Counted from the first letter of the stretch, positions 1 to 9,119 are shown. The stretch is DNA of 64,000 bases from an uncultured Verrucomicrobiota bacterium (GCA_903939515.1 CAJAHH010000077.1:1-64000), one strand, 5' to 3'. Numbers and translations: made by a program. Notes: generated by a model from the letters alone, not told the origin.

Positions 1-427
1 CAACGACGGACGAGGATATTTTTGCGGCGATTCGACCGAACGGTGAGTCTGCACAGGGTTGGACGCGACAGGCCTGTAGGCCAGACGCGAACCAAAGCTC
101 TTCGAACTGAATGAACACCGGACGGAACTGACGACTTTCTGGATCCCGTGGTAAAGCGGGGTTGGGCATGGGATGTGGTGCGAAAGCATCGTGTCCACGA
201 GAACGGGGCGAAGCTCCGGGAAACGAAGCGTGCTAGAGCCAGATGGGTGACTGAGCGGATCGCCCACGCCAAGGCGTGGAGATCCAGATTCAACGACCGA
301 TTGAGCAGGATCGAATACCAACCGCAAAGGGGCCTTGGCCCGAGAGAAAAGCACCTAAAGAAGAAAATTTGGGGACGGAGACGTTTTATCGTTTGACGGT
401 GTGCACTAATGGGTGACCCCGAGATCG
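1..427. other. no supported gene
   Basis: No open frame here looks like a real protein. A short frame runs off the left edge and stops near position 110; it could be the tail of a gene outside the window, but it matches nothing I recognise. The stretch leads into a transposase remnant, so it may be decayed mobile DNA as well. Confidence 0.4.
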
Positions 428-610
428 GTGCTGGAGAGACTTGGGCAGATGGTGGATGTCCACGGACCGAAGAGCGACGGGCGTGAGTTGCTGATGTCGC
501 GCTACACGGAGCCGTCTGCCAGCAACCGTTGCTGATGGACCGACTGCGGTTGGTTTTACCGGAGCAACCCAGCAGGCCGACCAGTCGCCAAATCACATGT
601 AGTGCAGACC
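428..610 (+). pseudogene. IS1634-like transposase C-terminal remnant
   Basis: From 428 the plus strand reads VLERLGQMVDVHGPKSDGRE followed by LLMSRYTEPSA, then after a one-base frame change at about 527-532 LLMDRLRLVLPEQP. This resembles the C-terminal end of IS1634/IS4-type transposases, which finish with a TDGRELxLxRYTxP segment and a LPxQPPP segment. That family match is from memory of the motif, not from a search. There is no start, no upstream catalytic region and a frameshift, so this is a fragment. It sits directly before a methyltransferase of the polysaccharide region. Confidence 0.45.
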
Positions 611-700
611 TTTACCCCAAGAAGCCGCCTTTTGCTGGGGTTTTCACTTTTAAAGTGCCCGGTAACGAAAGTTCGGCTAGCGTCGCGAAGAGTGAAACCG

Positions 701-1255
701 ATGTGGTTGCGTCGATTAAGGGCGCTCTTTCAGCCGCAGGGCGAATGGAAGAAACAGGAGTTCTTCGACGAGCGCTGGAAGGCGCGGATCGAGGACATGC
801 AGCGTTTCATCCAGCCCGGTCAGTCAGTCCTTGACATCGGCTGCGGCAAAATGTGGCTTAAAGACATGCTCCCCGCAGGCTGCCGGTATTTCGGTTGCGA
901 TTATCAGGATCGTGGGCCCGGCACGCTCATCTGCGATTTAAACAAGAAGGAGTTTCCCGCCGAAAAGACGGACATTACGTTTATCAGCGGCTGCCTGGAG
1001 TACGTGGAAGATGTGGGCTGGTTTCTCTCAAAGGTCGCCGGAGCCGCTCCACGCTGCATTATAGCCTATTGCATTATGACTCCTGAATCGGATCCGGCGA
1101 AGCGCAAAAAAAACGCCTGGATGAATCACCTCACCGAACTCGATCTCGACGCGGCATTCGCCAAGGTTGGAATGGAGCGCCGAGCTGCCGGCGGAAAGTT
1201 CATGTCGTCCTGCGTCTATTACTACGAGGCGGCACCCTTGATCGCCAGGTTGTAG
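701..1255 (+). CDS. class I SAM-dependent methyltransferase
   Basis: A 184-residue protein, probably a soluble methyltransferase acting on a sugar or lipid of the surface-polysaccharide pathway; the substrate cannot be read from the sequence. Motif I is VLDIGCGKMWL around residue 47, followed by the acidic-loop region YFGCDYQD and motif IV-like DITFISGCLEYV. The frame is open upstream to 602, but I choose ATG 701 because the residues before it do not look like a methyltransferase and an AAGAG-like sequence precedes it. The 3' end overlaps the tail of the convergent glycosyltransferase by 34 bp. At about 185 residues it is short, and the C-terminal half of the fold may be reduced. Confidence 0.7.
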   Translation: MWLRRLRALFQPQGEWKKQEFFDERWKARIEDMQRFIQPGQSVLDIGCGKMWLKDMLPAGCRYFGCDYQDRGPGTLICDLNKKEFPAEKTDITFISGCLEYVEDVGWFLSKVAGAAPRCIIAYCIMTPESDPAKRKKNAWMNHLTELDLDAAFAKVGMERRAAGGKFMSSCVYYYEAAPLIARL

Positions 1256-2331
1256 ATCTTCCGCAATTTTACGGCGTAGTCTTGCAGGGCAGGTTGTTGC
1301 GACAATGTTTTCTGCTGGTGGGCAAGCAAGCGTTCCCTGAACGAAGTTTCCGTGGCCAGCTTCTGAACGGTGTTAGCGTAGTCGTCGGGCTTGTCCAGAT
1401 CGAACAATCCCAGATGGTCCGCGCCGAGCACCGCGATGTTTCCCTCGATACGACTGGCGATCACCGGTGTCCCGCAGGCAAGGGCCTGGAGCAGGATTAA
1501 GGGCTGTCCTTCCCACGTCGAGGGGAGCAATAGGGCGTCGAAGCATTGGAGCCACGGGTGGATCGGACGCTGGTTCCCGGCGAGACGCAGGACGGATCCG
1601 ACATCCAGAGCGGAGATCTCCTTTTCCAAATCACCGCGCAGCTTTCCTTCGCCGCAGATGATAGCGTGAAGATCCACACACCGGTCCCGCAAGGTCCGGC
1701 ACATCTTCACGGTGGCGGCGTGGTTCTTCTGAGGATTCAGCGAAGCGACGCCGCCCATCAGGAATCCTGCTTCCGGAAGACCAAGTTCGCGACGGATTTT
1801 CCGCTTGTCCGTCGCCGCTTTGAAGATGCTACTGTCGACTGCATTGGAAATGGCAAAAACGTTGTCCGGCTCCAGCGACAGGGCAGAAAGGAGGTCGAGA
1901 CGCGTCTGTTCCGACAGCGTTATCTGGACAGCGGTCAATTTGGACAGGGCTCTCAATGTCAGCCAGCGGCGTTTTCGGTCGCGATTAAACGTCTTGTGGT
2001 GGTGCATGACGCACGGCAGTCCCGCGAGCTTTGCGGCCAGCACGGCATAGACGTGGGCATTGTAGACGTGCGAATGCACCAAATCGAACTTCTCCCGCCT
2101 CAGCCATCGGGACAACCGCCAGATGCCGAGCGGGTTCATCTGGCGGCTGAGGGCCACAGGCAGGAAATGTATGGGGAATTTTGCGGCGGCGGCCTCGGTT
2201 CCGGAGGCGCCTAGTTCACGAAGGCAGACGGCCTGGAGATCGATGTCGGGCTTGCACATGCGCATCAGCGACAGCACCAGATCCTCGGCACCGCCGACAG
2301 GCATAGTGATGAAGACATGCGCGGCTTTCAT
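1222..2331 (-). CDS. GT4-family glycosyltransferase
   Basis: A 369-residue GT-B fold retaining glycosyltransferase that moves a sugar from a nucleotide donor onto a glycan or lipid acceptor at the inner membrane face. The N-terminal acceptor domain has the glycine-rich MPVGGAEDLVL loop and HSHVYNAHVYA. The C-terminal donor domain has the GT4 signature PSTWEGQPLILLQALACGTP, with the EGQPL glutamate in place of the usual EGFGL. Its ATG overlaps the stop codon of the upstream pyruvyl transferase by 4 bp (ATGA), so the two are translated as a coupled pair. The acceptor is unknown; capsule or O-antigen is likely from the neighbour. Confidence 0.85.
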   Translation of the reverse strand: MKAAHVFITMPVGGAEDLVLSLMRMCKPDIDLQAVCLRELGASGTEAAAAKFPIHFLPVALSRQMNPLGIWRLSRWLRREKFDLVHSHVYNAHVYAVLAAKLAGLPCVMHHHKTFNRDRKRRWLTLRALSKLTAVQITLSEQTRLDLLSALSLEPDNVFAISNAVDSSIFKAATDKRKIRRELGLPEAGFLMGGVASLNPQKNHAATVKMCRTLRDRCVDLHAIICGEGKLRGDLEKEISALDVGSVLRLAGNQRPIHPWLQCFDALLLPSTWEGQPLILLQALACGTPVIASRIEGNIAVLGADHLGLFDLDKPDDYANTVQKLATETSFRERLLAHQQKTLSQQPALQDYAVKLRKIYNLAIKGAAS

Positions 2332-3410
2332 GGGGCCGTACCCAGACGGGAGACAAGCCCCTGATAGAATGCACAGGTCACAGACCAGTACTTCTCACGC
2401 TTCCCGTACATCCCCTCAAGCTGTTGCCGCTCGGGGGCCAAAGGAAAGCTTTTGATTGATCCGACCGCTCGTTTAAGCCGCCGTGAATCGGTCAGGCTGA
2501 AGGCGTCGAAGGACAATTCACCAATACCGTAGGTGTCCCGGAATGCCTCGGTACGGAGATCGAAATTGATGAGCCAGAACGGGACTCCCCAGCCCAGGCA
2601 GGAAATGCCCATGTGCAAACGGTAGCAGACCGCGACGTCTGCCCTCTTGAACTCCTCGTAAAACGGCGCTGGGTCGTTGCCGAAGTACAGCGGCTTCTTT
2701 CCAAAAATCTCCATCATCGGCATGAGGAACGCGATGTCACGGTCATCATGGGCGATTACCTCCCAAGTCACCGACTGCTCCGACAGCGACTGCAGGACCT
2801 TGGTAAAGGTGGATATCATCACCTTGCTGCGGAAGTAACCCCGATGGCCCCATTTCGGGAGGAAACGGGCCGGAGGCGCGCTGACCACGACATGCTTCGG
2901 CTTCCGGATGCGCATCGGATTACGTCCAACGAACGTCGCAGGACAGGCCGTCATGGTGCCTTGGAGACCCAGTTCCTCGAGAAACTCAACCGACGCCTCG
3001 TCCCGGACGGCGACACCGATCGCCTTCTTGTGCGATGCGCGAATCTCGGCTTTGGACTTCTCCGTCAGGGGACGGACGCGATCGCCACGCACGGAGCCCA
3101 CACCCAACCCGATGAATGCCAGCGGGACATTGATGGCATTGATGGCGTCGATGCTTGTCATCAGCCTCCACTCGGGCCCTTCGTACATGTTGCTGCCGCC
3201 CACGATGACCAGTTGCGCCTCGGCGTTGGTCAATTCGAGGTTGGCACCGATCAGGCCGACGGGTTTCTGACTTCGCCTATGTGGGTCGTTGGCGGGTAAC
3301 TCTTTGATCACCGCGCCAGGAAATTGTTCACGGAGCCGCGCGTGGATGCCGTCCCTGACGAATAGATCGCCGACGTTTGACGTAAAGGGGACATAGTGGT
3401 GTATCACCAT
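2328..3410 (-). CDS. polysaccharide pyruvyl transferase family protein
   Basis: A 360-residue member of the PS_pyruv_trans family, which adds a pyruvyl ketal from phosphoenolpyruvate to sugars of exopolysaccharide, or acts in related surface-glycan steps. The N-terminus has the family's N-x-GD element (SNVGDLFVRDGI), the middle has LVIVGGSNMYEGPEW, and the C-terminal half has CYRLHMGISCLGWGVP, the RxHxxI-type motif of the family. The frame is open to ATG 3452, but ATG 3410 starts directly at the first predicted strand and is preferred. The gene is first in a two-gene operon with the GT4 enzyme. Upstream lies the edge of an ISKra4 element, so the original promoter region may have been replaced. 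Confidence 0.8.
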   Translation of the reverse strand: MVIHHYVPFTSNVGDLFVRDGIHARLREQFPGAVIKELPANDPHRRSQKPVGLIGANLELTNAEAQLVIVGGSNMYEGPEWRLMTSIDAINAINVPLAFIGLGVGSVRGDRVRPLTEKSKAEIRASHKKAIGVAVRDEASVEFLEELGLQGTMTACPATFVGRNPMRIRKPKHVVVSAPPARFLPKWGHRGYFRSKVMISTFTKVLQSLSEQSVTWEVIAHDDRDIAFLMPMMEIFGKKPLYFGNDPAPFYEEFKRADVAVCYRLHMGISCLGWGVPFWLINFDLRTEAFRDTYGIGELSFDAFSLTDSRRLKRAVGSIKSFPLAPERQQLEGMYGKREKYWSVTCAFYQGLVSRLGTAP

Positions 3411-3482
3411 ACTTACTGGGGATTTAAACCGTGCTGGCAGCCCCATGTCCACACATGGCTACTGCACGCCTCGGCGTAGAGA

Positions 3483-5248
3483 GGGTGTACAACAGGAAAC
3501 TTCATTCAACCGTCAGGCGGCTAGGTGAAGTGAGTCGTTTCGGGAGGCATGGGTATCGAGGCGGTGTTTCCAAAACTCCTCGAGGCGACGGCTACTGTGA
3601 ATGCAGCGCAAGGCCAGGATGTTCTCGGCTCCTGGCTTGGACCACCGCATGCCGGACTGTTTACAGCGTCCGCCGATGACCGTCTTGCAGCCGGCCTCGA
3701 CAACGCCTGAGCCAATGAAATACCCGGCCGCTCGGAAGGTTCCGTACTGCATCCGGAGGATGTTGCGCTCGAAGTATCCTAGACGCTCCTCAACCGTGGT
3801 CTCAGCCGACGTTCCCTTGGCCTGTCGGCGTGCCTTTTGGATGAGCCCCTCCACCTGATCCTTGAGCAACCGCTTGGCCCATTTTCGAAGCCGGCCCTTG
3901 TACTCGGGATGGTCCTTGCCGATCAGCGCCTCAAGCACAGCTGCGCCATGTTCCATGGCGTGGTAGAAGTCCACGATCTGCACCGCGTCCTTGAAGCACT
4001 TTGTGCCCATGGCCTCGAGTCCTGCGGCTCCGTCAATGAGAAGCACTACTTTGCCCGCGGTCCCCATGCCTCGGCGCAAGGCTTCGCGTCGCAGCGAGGG
4101 TCCGAACCCATCGATGGGCTGAAAGCTGGAGATATAGCTCGTTGAGTCCCAGTCCCGGACCGGACGTCCCTGCTCGTCCCGATGGTGCTGGGTGAAGACG
4201 CATCCAAGGTACACCTGCCGTGTCTTGGCCGTCCCATCAGCCTGCTTGCCACGCCGACCCTTCAGTTCCTCTGTGCGCATCGGCACTCCAGTCCCGTCGG
4301 CGCTAACGTAGAGTATCGGGGCATCGGTGCTTCCAGCCATGCCTTCTCGCTGCTGCCAGTCTTGGGCGCCCGCTCCAACCCGCTGAACCATCCGTTGTAT
4401 TTGGCGGGACGACACAAGGATGCCGCCAGTTTCGGCAAGATGCCGCTCGGCCTTGTCGAAGCCGGGTTCGTCAGCCCCCTCCAAACAGACCAAACGGGCC
4501 AATGCCGGAGTTTAGCGGCCCTCCAGACCGAGTCCGGCATCAGCGGGAAAGTGACCCTGATGCTTGCCCGGATGATGGTAATAGTCGCGCTGCAGACGGA
4601 GGGTTCCAAAGAGGCACTGGAACTCCATCCAAGCCCGACCTTTGCGGTGTTCACCGGGACGGGGTTGATAGGCGGCATCCAACCTGTCGGCTGCATGCTG
4701 GAGGAGCAGCCCGACGATACCGGCTGCGGGCTTGAAAATGGCAGCCCGCAGCAGCACCTCCATTTGCTGCACGGCCGGACCGGCAGGGGATTCGCTGGAG
4801 AAGCGGTGGATCAGTTCGGCGACTTCCGCTTCTTGAGAGAGCAGACAGCGGGTGGCGTTTTTTTTGAGCGGAGACCGACTGACCAGCCCGGGTCAGGCGC
4901 ACGGTCAGTTCGATGAACTCGTTGGCGAGGGTTTCGAACTTCTGGCGATTGGCTATGGCAACTTCCAGCGACGGCGCCTCGTCAGCCGGGATACGGCGGC
5001 TGGCATTGGCGCCGTGCTCCCAGACCTGATGCTTGAAGTAGGGGCCCACCGGCTGACCTGAGGGGTTCTGACGATACTCAGCCTTGAGGCTACCGAGTTC
5101 CATGGTGTCGAGGCTGGCCATCTGGTGAAGGAGCTCAGCCCGACGTGCGATAATATCGTAGTTCACGGCTAACACTGTCTAGCAGCTAGACATGTTGCAA
5201 GCAACCCCCCCCCTTTTTTGCCTCCTTTCAGAAATTGGTCTTACACCG
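3483..5248 (-). mobile_element. ISKra4-family insertion sequence, copy 1 (inactive)
   Basis: The element carries two overlapping minus-strand frames: an upstream DUF6788-like reading frame and an ISKra4 transposase. The outer limits are my proposal. GGGTGTA at 3483-3489 and, in inverted orientation, CGGTGTAA at 5241-5248 would be the imperfect termini. I could not find a convincing target duplication. The transposase is interrupted by a stop codon. A second, more decayed copy lies at about 8002-9119 in the same orientation. A run of nine C followed by six T near the right end (5205-5219) is unusual. Confidence 0.6.
3513..5175 (-). pseudogene. ISKra4-family transposase with upstream DUF6788-like frame, disrupted
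   Basis: Reading on the minus strand, the first frame (from 5175) gives a DUF6788-like domain with QPVGPYFKHQVWEHG and EAPSLEVAIANRQKFE. The reading moves to the next frame at a run of eight A (4858-4865) and continues as QEAEVAELIHRFSS, then QQMEVLLRAA. The main transposase frame has ALARLVCLEGADEPG, the catalytic-region segments VSADGTGVPM and IDGAAGLEAMGTK, and the C-terminal GSGVVEAGCKTVIGGRCKQS. An in-frame TAA at 4512-4514 breaks the transposase where copy 2 has TAC (Tyr). So this copy cannot make a complete transposase unless the stop is read through. Confidence 0.75.
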
Positions 5249-5258
5249 CACTAGAGGA

Positions 5259-6083
5259 TCATTTTATACGCTTGGCCCGGCTAGCCTCCCAGCGCCCAAG
5301 CAGGGCTCTGCGCTCGAGTGCAAGGTGTGCCAGTAGAGGGAAAGTGGTGCCGGTGACCGGTGGCTCGAGTGCGGCAAAAGTAGGGCCGTAGCTGTCGCCA
5401 CAGGCCTCGACAAAGCTTTGCGCCTCCTTCTCACCGCTGGGGTTTCCCAACACTTGCCAGCAAATTTCATCGAGATGGCGATAAGTGGCTACGAAGTCCG
5501 CCTGGTCGCTATAGGTGCTTGTCGGTGCATATTTCTCCAAGAAAGCCCGCTCTGGGATACCACGGTGCACGTCGTGAACAAAGACCAGATGAGTGTGGTT
5601 ATGATTCAAAAGCCGCATTGCCAGTCGCAATGCACGGAAGTGCTTAGGGCCGTCGATTAGCACCACATCCCCCGCGCGTACGATTTTCGGCAGTATCTGC
5701 GACGAGTCGCCGAAGCGCAGCTCCACATTAGCGCAGTCTTTCAGTCTCTCCGCCGCGATGACTGTGTCAGGTGAGTTCGGGTCGTATTCGATGCTGACCA
5801 CTGGCAGTTCCGGAAACAGCCTGGCGAGCGTCAGAGTGCTCTGTGCTCGCGCACGGCCGGACTCGATGATGCGTAGCGGCTTCGTTGGCTTCGAGCGTAC
5901 CAGCGCCACGAAAAACAGCATCTCGCTAAACAAGATACCTTTTTTCTCATATTGCACTGTTCTAGCAAACTCCTGGAAAACAGGAACTAGGGCTTGCGCA
6001 TGTTTATAGAAAGCGGAAGTCAGCATTTGGCGAGGCAGAGCAGGAAAGAGGCGGGATATGGTGGAGGTGCGTTTTTTGATCAA
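5259..6083 (-). CDS. class I methyltransferase-like protein (Methyltransf_24 type)
   Basis: A 274-residue protein with a Rossmann methyltransferase pattern: RIIESGRARAQSTLTLAR as motif I (ExGRxRGxS type), VVSIEYDP as motif II, ELRFGDSSQILPKI, and VVLIDGPKH as motif IV. The IDGPKH form is typical of the Methyltransf_24/cephalosporin-hydroxylase-like group, which often sits in glycan clusters. The gene is boxed in between ISKra4 copy 1 (11 bp away) and the IS630-disrupted DUF4338 gene. It may be cargo, or an original polysaccharide gene cut off from its cluster. The real substrate is unknown. Base composition is lower in GC than its neighbours, which fits transfer. Confidence 0.65.
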   Translation of the reverse strand: MIKKRTSTISRLFPALPRQMLTSAFYKHAQALVPVFQEFARTVQYEKKGILFSEMLFFVALVRSKPTKPLRIIESGRARAQSTLTLARLFPELPVVSIEYDPNSPDTVIAAERLKDCANVELRFGDSSQILPKIVRAGDVVLIDGPKHFRALRLAMRLLNHNHTHLVFVHDVHRGIPERAFLEKYAPTSTYSDQADFVATYRHLDEICWQVLGNPSGEKEAQSFVEACGDSYGPTFAALEPPVTGTTFPLLAHLALERRALLGRWEASRAKRIK

Positions 6084-6411
6084 TGACCTCAGACCGCGGT
6101 TGGTTACGCTAGAGGGTGCTTTTGAGTCAATGCTTCTTGGTTCTTGTTTTTGCCAGAGCCTTTTGTTTTGAGAACCACCGCGGTAGCGTACAATAGGCGG
6201 GTTTTATTTTTGTACACCAACGTTCCCTCTTTGAGCTCCATTGATGCGGGATGAAGCGCCCGCACAGATCTTCATCAGGTTAAACTTCCGCAACCTCACT
6301 CCGTTCGCTTGGCATCTTCCGAGGAAGGCAAGCTTAGTTCGATGCCCAACTGAATTCTTTCCTCGATCTGGGCTCCACGAGGCCCATCGGCGATTTTCTC
6401 CTCCAGATCAT

Positions 6412-7625
6412 CTAGTGTAGTGTCCCGCAAATAACTATCCACTTTGGGGCGGTGTTGGTCGTGGGCGCTTGAGGGCTGCGCATCCGGGTTCGATTTGGTC
6501 CAAGCGGCGGCGGCAACGTTCCACCTTCTCCAAGATCTTTTCGACGCTGGCCGTCCAGACGAAGGGGGGTGGATTGGCGTTCCAAGCATCCAGAAATGCG
6601 GTGATGGCTTGTTCCAAGTCATCCACGCTGTGAAAGGAGCCACGTCGCACCGACTTTTGAGTCAGTTCGGCAAACCACCGTTCGACCAGATTCAACCAAC
6701 TGGAACTCGTTGGAATAAAGTGCAGGACAAAACGAGGATGTCGGGCGAGCCACTCCCGCACCTTCGGGTGTCCATGAGTGCCGTAGTTATCGAGAATCAG
6801 GTGCAGCGCTTTGCCCGACGGCAACTCCCTGTCCAACCGCTTGAGGAATCTTAGGGACTCCTGGTGCCGGTGCTGCTGGTAGCATTCCCCGATCACCCGA
6901 CCCTCGGCCACCTGTAGGGCGGCAAAGAGGGTGGTGGTGCCGTGGCGCTTGTAGTCGTGGGTAAAAGTTCCGCAACGCCCAGGCTTCAGGGGCAGACCCG
7001 GTTGGGTGCGATCCAAAGCCTGAATCTGGCTCTTTTCATCCACACAGAGGACGATCGCGTTCTGCGGAGGCGTCAAATAGACGCCGATGATGTCGGTGAG
7101 TTTTTCAACGAAGTGGGGATCCCTCGAGAGTTTGAAGCTGCGCGTCAGATGGGGCTTGAGCTGATGGTCGTCCCAGCTGCGTTGCACCGTGCTCTTGCTG
7201 ATGCCTTGGGCTTTGGCCATGACGCGAGTGCTCCAATGGGTCGATCCCTGGGGCTTGTCTTGGAGGGTCGATTTGATCAGGCGCGCAATCCGCGACTTTC
7301 CGTACGACGGTTTGCGTCCACGGCCCGGTGCAATATCCCACACTGCATCAATGCCTTCCTTGGCAACTCGGTCGCGCCACAACCTGACAGTGGGTCGCTG
7401 AACATCGAGCCTGCGAGCAATCTGGGCGACGGGTTCTCCGCGGTTGGTCAGTAAGACGATTCGGCACCTCAGGGCGACTTGCTGAGGAGTGGATCCGGCG
7501 GCAGCCCATTGCTCGAGCCGCTGAACTTGAGAAGACTCGAGGTCCGCAGACGACTCGGCATGAGGCATGCAGCCATGGTAGCCCCCAAGAACGGGTGGAT
7601 AGCTATTTCTGGGACACTACACTAG
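6412..7625 (-). mobile_element. IS630-family insertion sequence in a CTAG target
   Basis: Imperfect terminal inverted repeats of 31 bp (6412-6442 and 7595-7625, three mismatches) include the CTAG target at each outer edge. IS630/Tc1-mariner elements insert at TA and duplicate it; here the TA pairs are 6413-6414 and 7623-7624, inside CTAG, the classic IS630 site. The element proper is 6415-7622. It encodes one full-length transposase on the minus strand and looks like the youngest insertion in this region, because its gene is open while everything around it is decayed. Confidence 0.9.
6435..7568 (-). CDS. IS630-family transposase
   Basis: A 377-residue DDE transposase. The N-terminus has helix-turn-helix modules (QQVALRCRIVLLTNRGEPVA, then IARRLDVQRPTVRLWRDR, plus a second one around KSTVQRSWDDHQL). 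The catalytic aspartates and glutamate lie in IVLCVDEKSQIQALDRTQPG, LILDNYGTHGHPKV and SSWLNLVERWFAELTQK, in the normal IS630 order and spacing. The length fits single-frame members of the family, and I see no frameshift or stop, so it may be active. The start is ATG 7568, placing the gene 27 bp inside the right inverted repeat. It is transcribed opposite to the DUF4338 remnant it interrupts. Confidence 0.92.
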   Translation of the reverse strand: MPHAESSADLESSQVQRLEQWAAAGSTPQQVALRCRIVLLTNRGEPVAQIARRLDVQRPTVRLWRDRVAKEGIDAVWDIAPGRGRKPSYGKSRIARLIKSTLQDKPQGSTHWSTRVMAKAQGISKSTVQRSWDDHQLKPHLTRSFKLSRDPHFVEKLTDIIGVYLTPPQNAIVLCVDEKSQIQALDRTQPGLPLKPGRCGTFTHDYKRHGTTTLFAALQVAEGRVIGECYQQHRHQESLRFLKRLDRELPSGKALHLILDNYGTHGHPKVREWLARHPRFVLHFIPTSSSWLNLVERWFAELTQKSVRRGSFHSVDDLEQAITAFLDAWNANPPPFVWTASVEKILEKVERCRRRLDQIEPGCAALKRPRPTPPQSG

Positions 7626-8001
7626 ATTGACTCGACGTCGGCGACCCTTCTGACCTGAGGCCCCGCCAATTATGCACTCAAGGATCGCGATCTTTGGATT
7701 CGTTGGATCGCTCCCCAACGGGTTGCACGCCTCAAACTCATCGTCCAGAACCGCCGACTGCTGATCCTTTCAACCCAGAGGGGCTTCTTCCAATCCGGCT
7801 TCACAAGCCATGGGCGTGCCCCTCCGGGCCCTTCCAACCCAATAGTTGTAGGTATTCCGCGATCAACCGCTCCTGGCCGAGAGTTTTACCGATCCGGAGG
7901 GCTACACCGATACCATCTAAAAGGCCACCAATTGGCAACTCCTCGGCACCACCCAAGGCTACGCCAAAAGCCGCTTCGACTTCTACACGTCCCATACAAA
8001 A

Positions 8002-9119
8002 GCCCTGAAGCGCTTCGTGCCCATGACCTCGAGTCCTGCAGCTCCGTCGATACCTTTCCCGCGGCACCCGTGCCTCGGCGCAAGGCCTCGCGTCGTAGCG
8101 AAGGGCCAAACTCATCGATGGGCTGGAAGCTAGAGATATAGCTCGTCGAGTCCCTGTCCCGAACCGGATGTTTCTGCTCTTACCGATGGTGCTGAGTGAA
8201 AACGCATCCAAGGTACGCCTGCCGTGTCTTAGCTGACCCATCTGCTTGCCACGTGACCCCTTCAGTTCCTCTCCGCGCATCGGTATGCCGGTTCCATCGG
8301 TACTGAGGTAGAGGATTGGCGCTCGCTTCCAGCCGTACCTTCACTCTGCTGCTTATCTTGGGCAGCCACTCCAACCCGCTGCACCATCCATTGTATCTGG
8401 CAAGCCGACACAAGAATACCACCAGTTTCCCCTAAGGACCGTTCGGCCTTGCCCAAACCAGCTTCATCGGCGCCCTCCAGGAAAACCAAACGGGCCAATG
8501 CCGGAATGTAGTGCCCCTCTAACCTGACTCCGGCATCGGCAGGAAATTAGCCCTGATGCTTATCCAGATGATGGTTGTAGTCGCGCTCCAGGCGGAAGGT
8601 GCCGAAGAGGCACTGACACTGCATCCAAGCCCGACCATTACGGTGTTCACCGGTACAAGTTTGATAAGCATCATCCAACCTGTCAGCCGCATGCTGGAGA
8701 AGTAACCCGATGATACCGGCTGTTGGCTTCAACATGGCAGCCCGTAGCAGCACCTCCATTTGCTGCACGGCAGGTCCAGTAAGCGATTCGCTGGAGAAGT
8801 AGTTAATTAGTTCGGCGACTTCCGCCTCTTGAGAGAGCAGACAGCGGGTGGCGTTTTTTTTGAGCGGAGCCCGACTGACCAGCCCCGGGGCCTCGTCGGA
8901 AGGGACACGGCGACTGGTATTGGCAAAATACCCTCAGACCTGGTGCTTGAAGTAGGGTCCCACGGGCTGGCCTGAGAGGTTCTGACGGTACTCGGTCTTG
9001 AGGCTGCCCATCTGACGGATGGAGTTTGGCCCACCATGAAATAAGATCGTAGTTTAAGACTGATCTCGTCTTGTTCACCAGGCAGGATGCAAGTAAAGCG
9101 CGCCTCTTGTCAGAAATTG
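8002..9119 (-). pseudogene. ISKra4-family element, decayed copy 2
   Basis: Homologous to copy 1 in the same orientation. Recognisable pieces are the DUF6788-like start (to 9078), the same A8 run at 8854-8861 with the same frame change, QQMEVLLRAAMLKPTAG (8717-8768), ALARLVFLEGADEAG (about 8450-8490) and the GSAKTRQAYLGCVFTQHHR region (about 8180-8240). It has an in-frame TAA near 8549 and several indels, so the transposase is broken at least four times. The C-terminal third is missing: homology to copy 1 stops at about 8002 where the DUF4338 remnant begins. Homology at the right end stops after CAGAAATTG at 9119. Confidence 0.75.

Larger units (their letters stand above)
6338..8001 (+). pseudogene. 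DUF4338 (DruA-like) protein remnant, split by IS630
   Basis: Removing the IS630 element and one copy of the TA target joins 6338-6414 to 7625-8001. The joined plus-strand reading gives LGSTRPIGDFLLQII, then GPANYALKDRDLWIRW, then VARLKLIVQNRRLLIL, a one-base frame change near 7785-7791, then LLAESFTDPEGYTDTI, then KATNWQLLGTTQGYAKSRFD. These are the successive conserved blocks of DUF4338, the family of the Druantia defence protein DruA and of proteins carried with transposons. At least five in-frame stops and one frameshift show that it is dead. The C-terminal end is lost at the junction with ISKra4 copy 2 at about 8001. The family call is from recognised motifs. Confidence 0.75.

Noticed and set aside
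1-110. Open frame at the left edge ending near position 110
   Set aside because: Too short to judge, and the residues do not match a family end I recognise.
148-396. 82-codon open frame rich in Arg and Lys
   Set aside because: No family features, no ribosome site, and inside probable mobile debris.
6296-6410. Minus-strand frame that also stays open across the rejoined IS630 target
   Set aside because: The plus-strand reading of the same DNA matches DUF4338 blocks, so the minus frame is a shadow.
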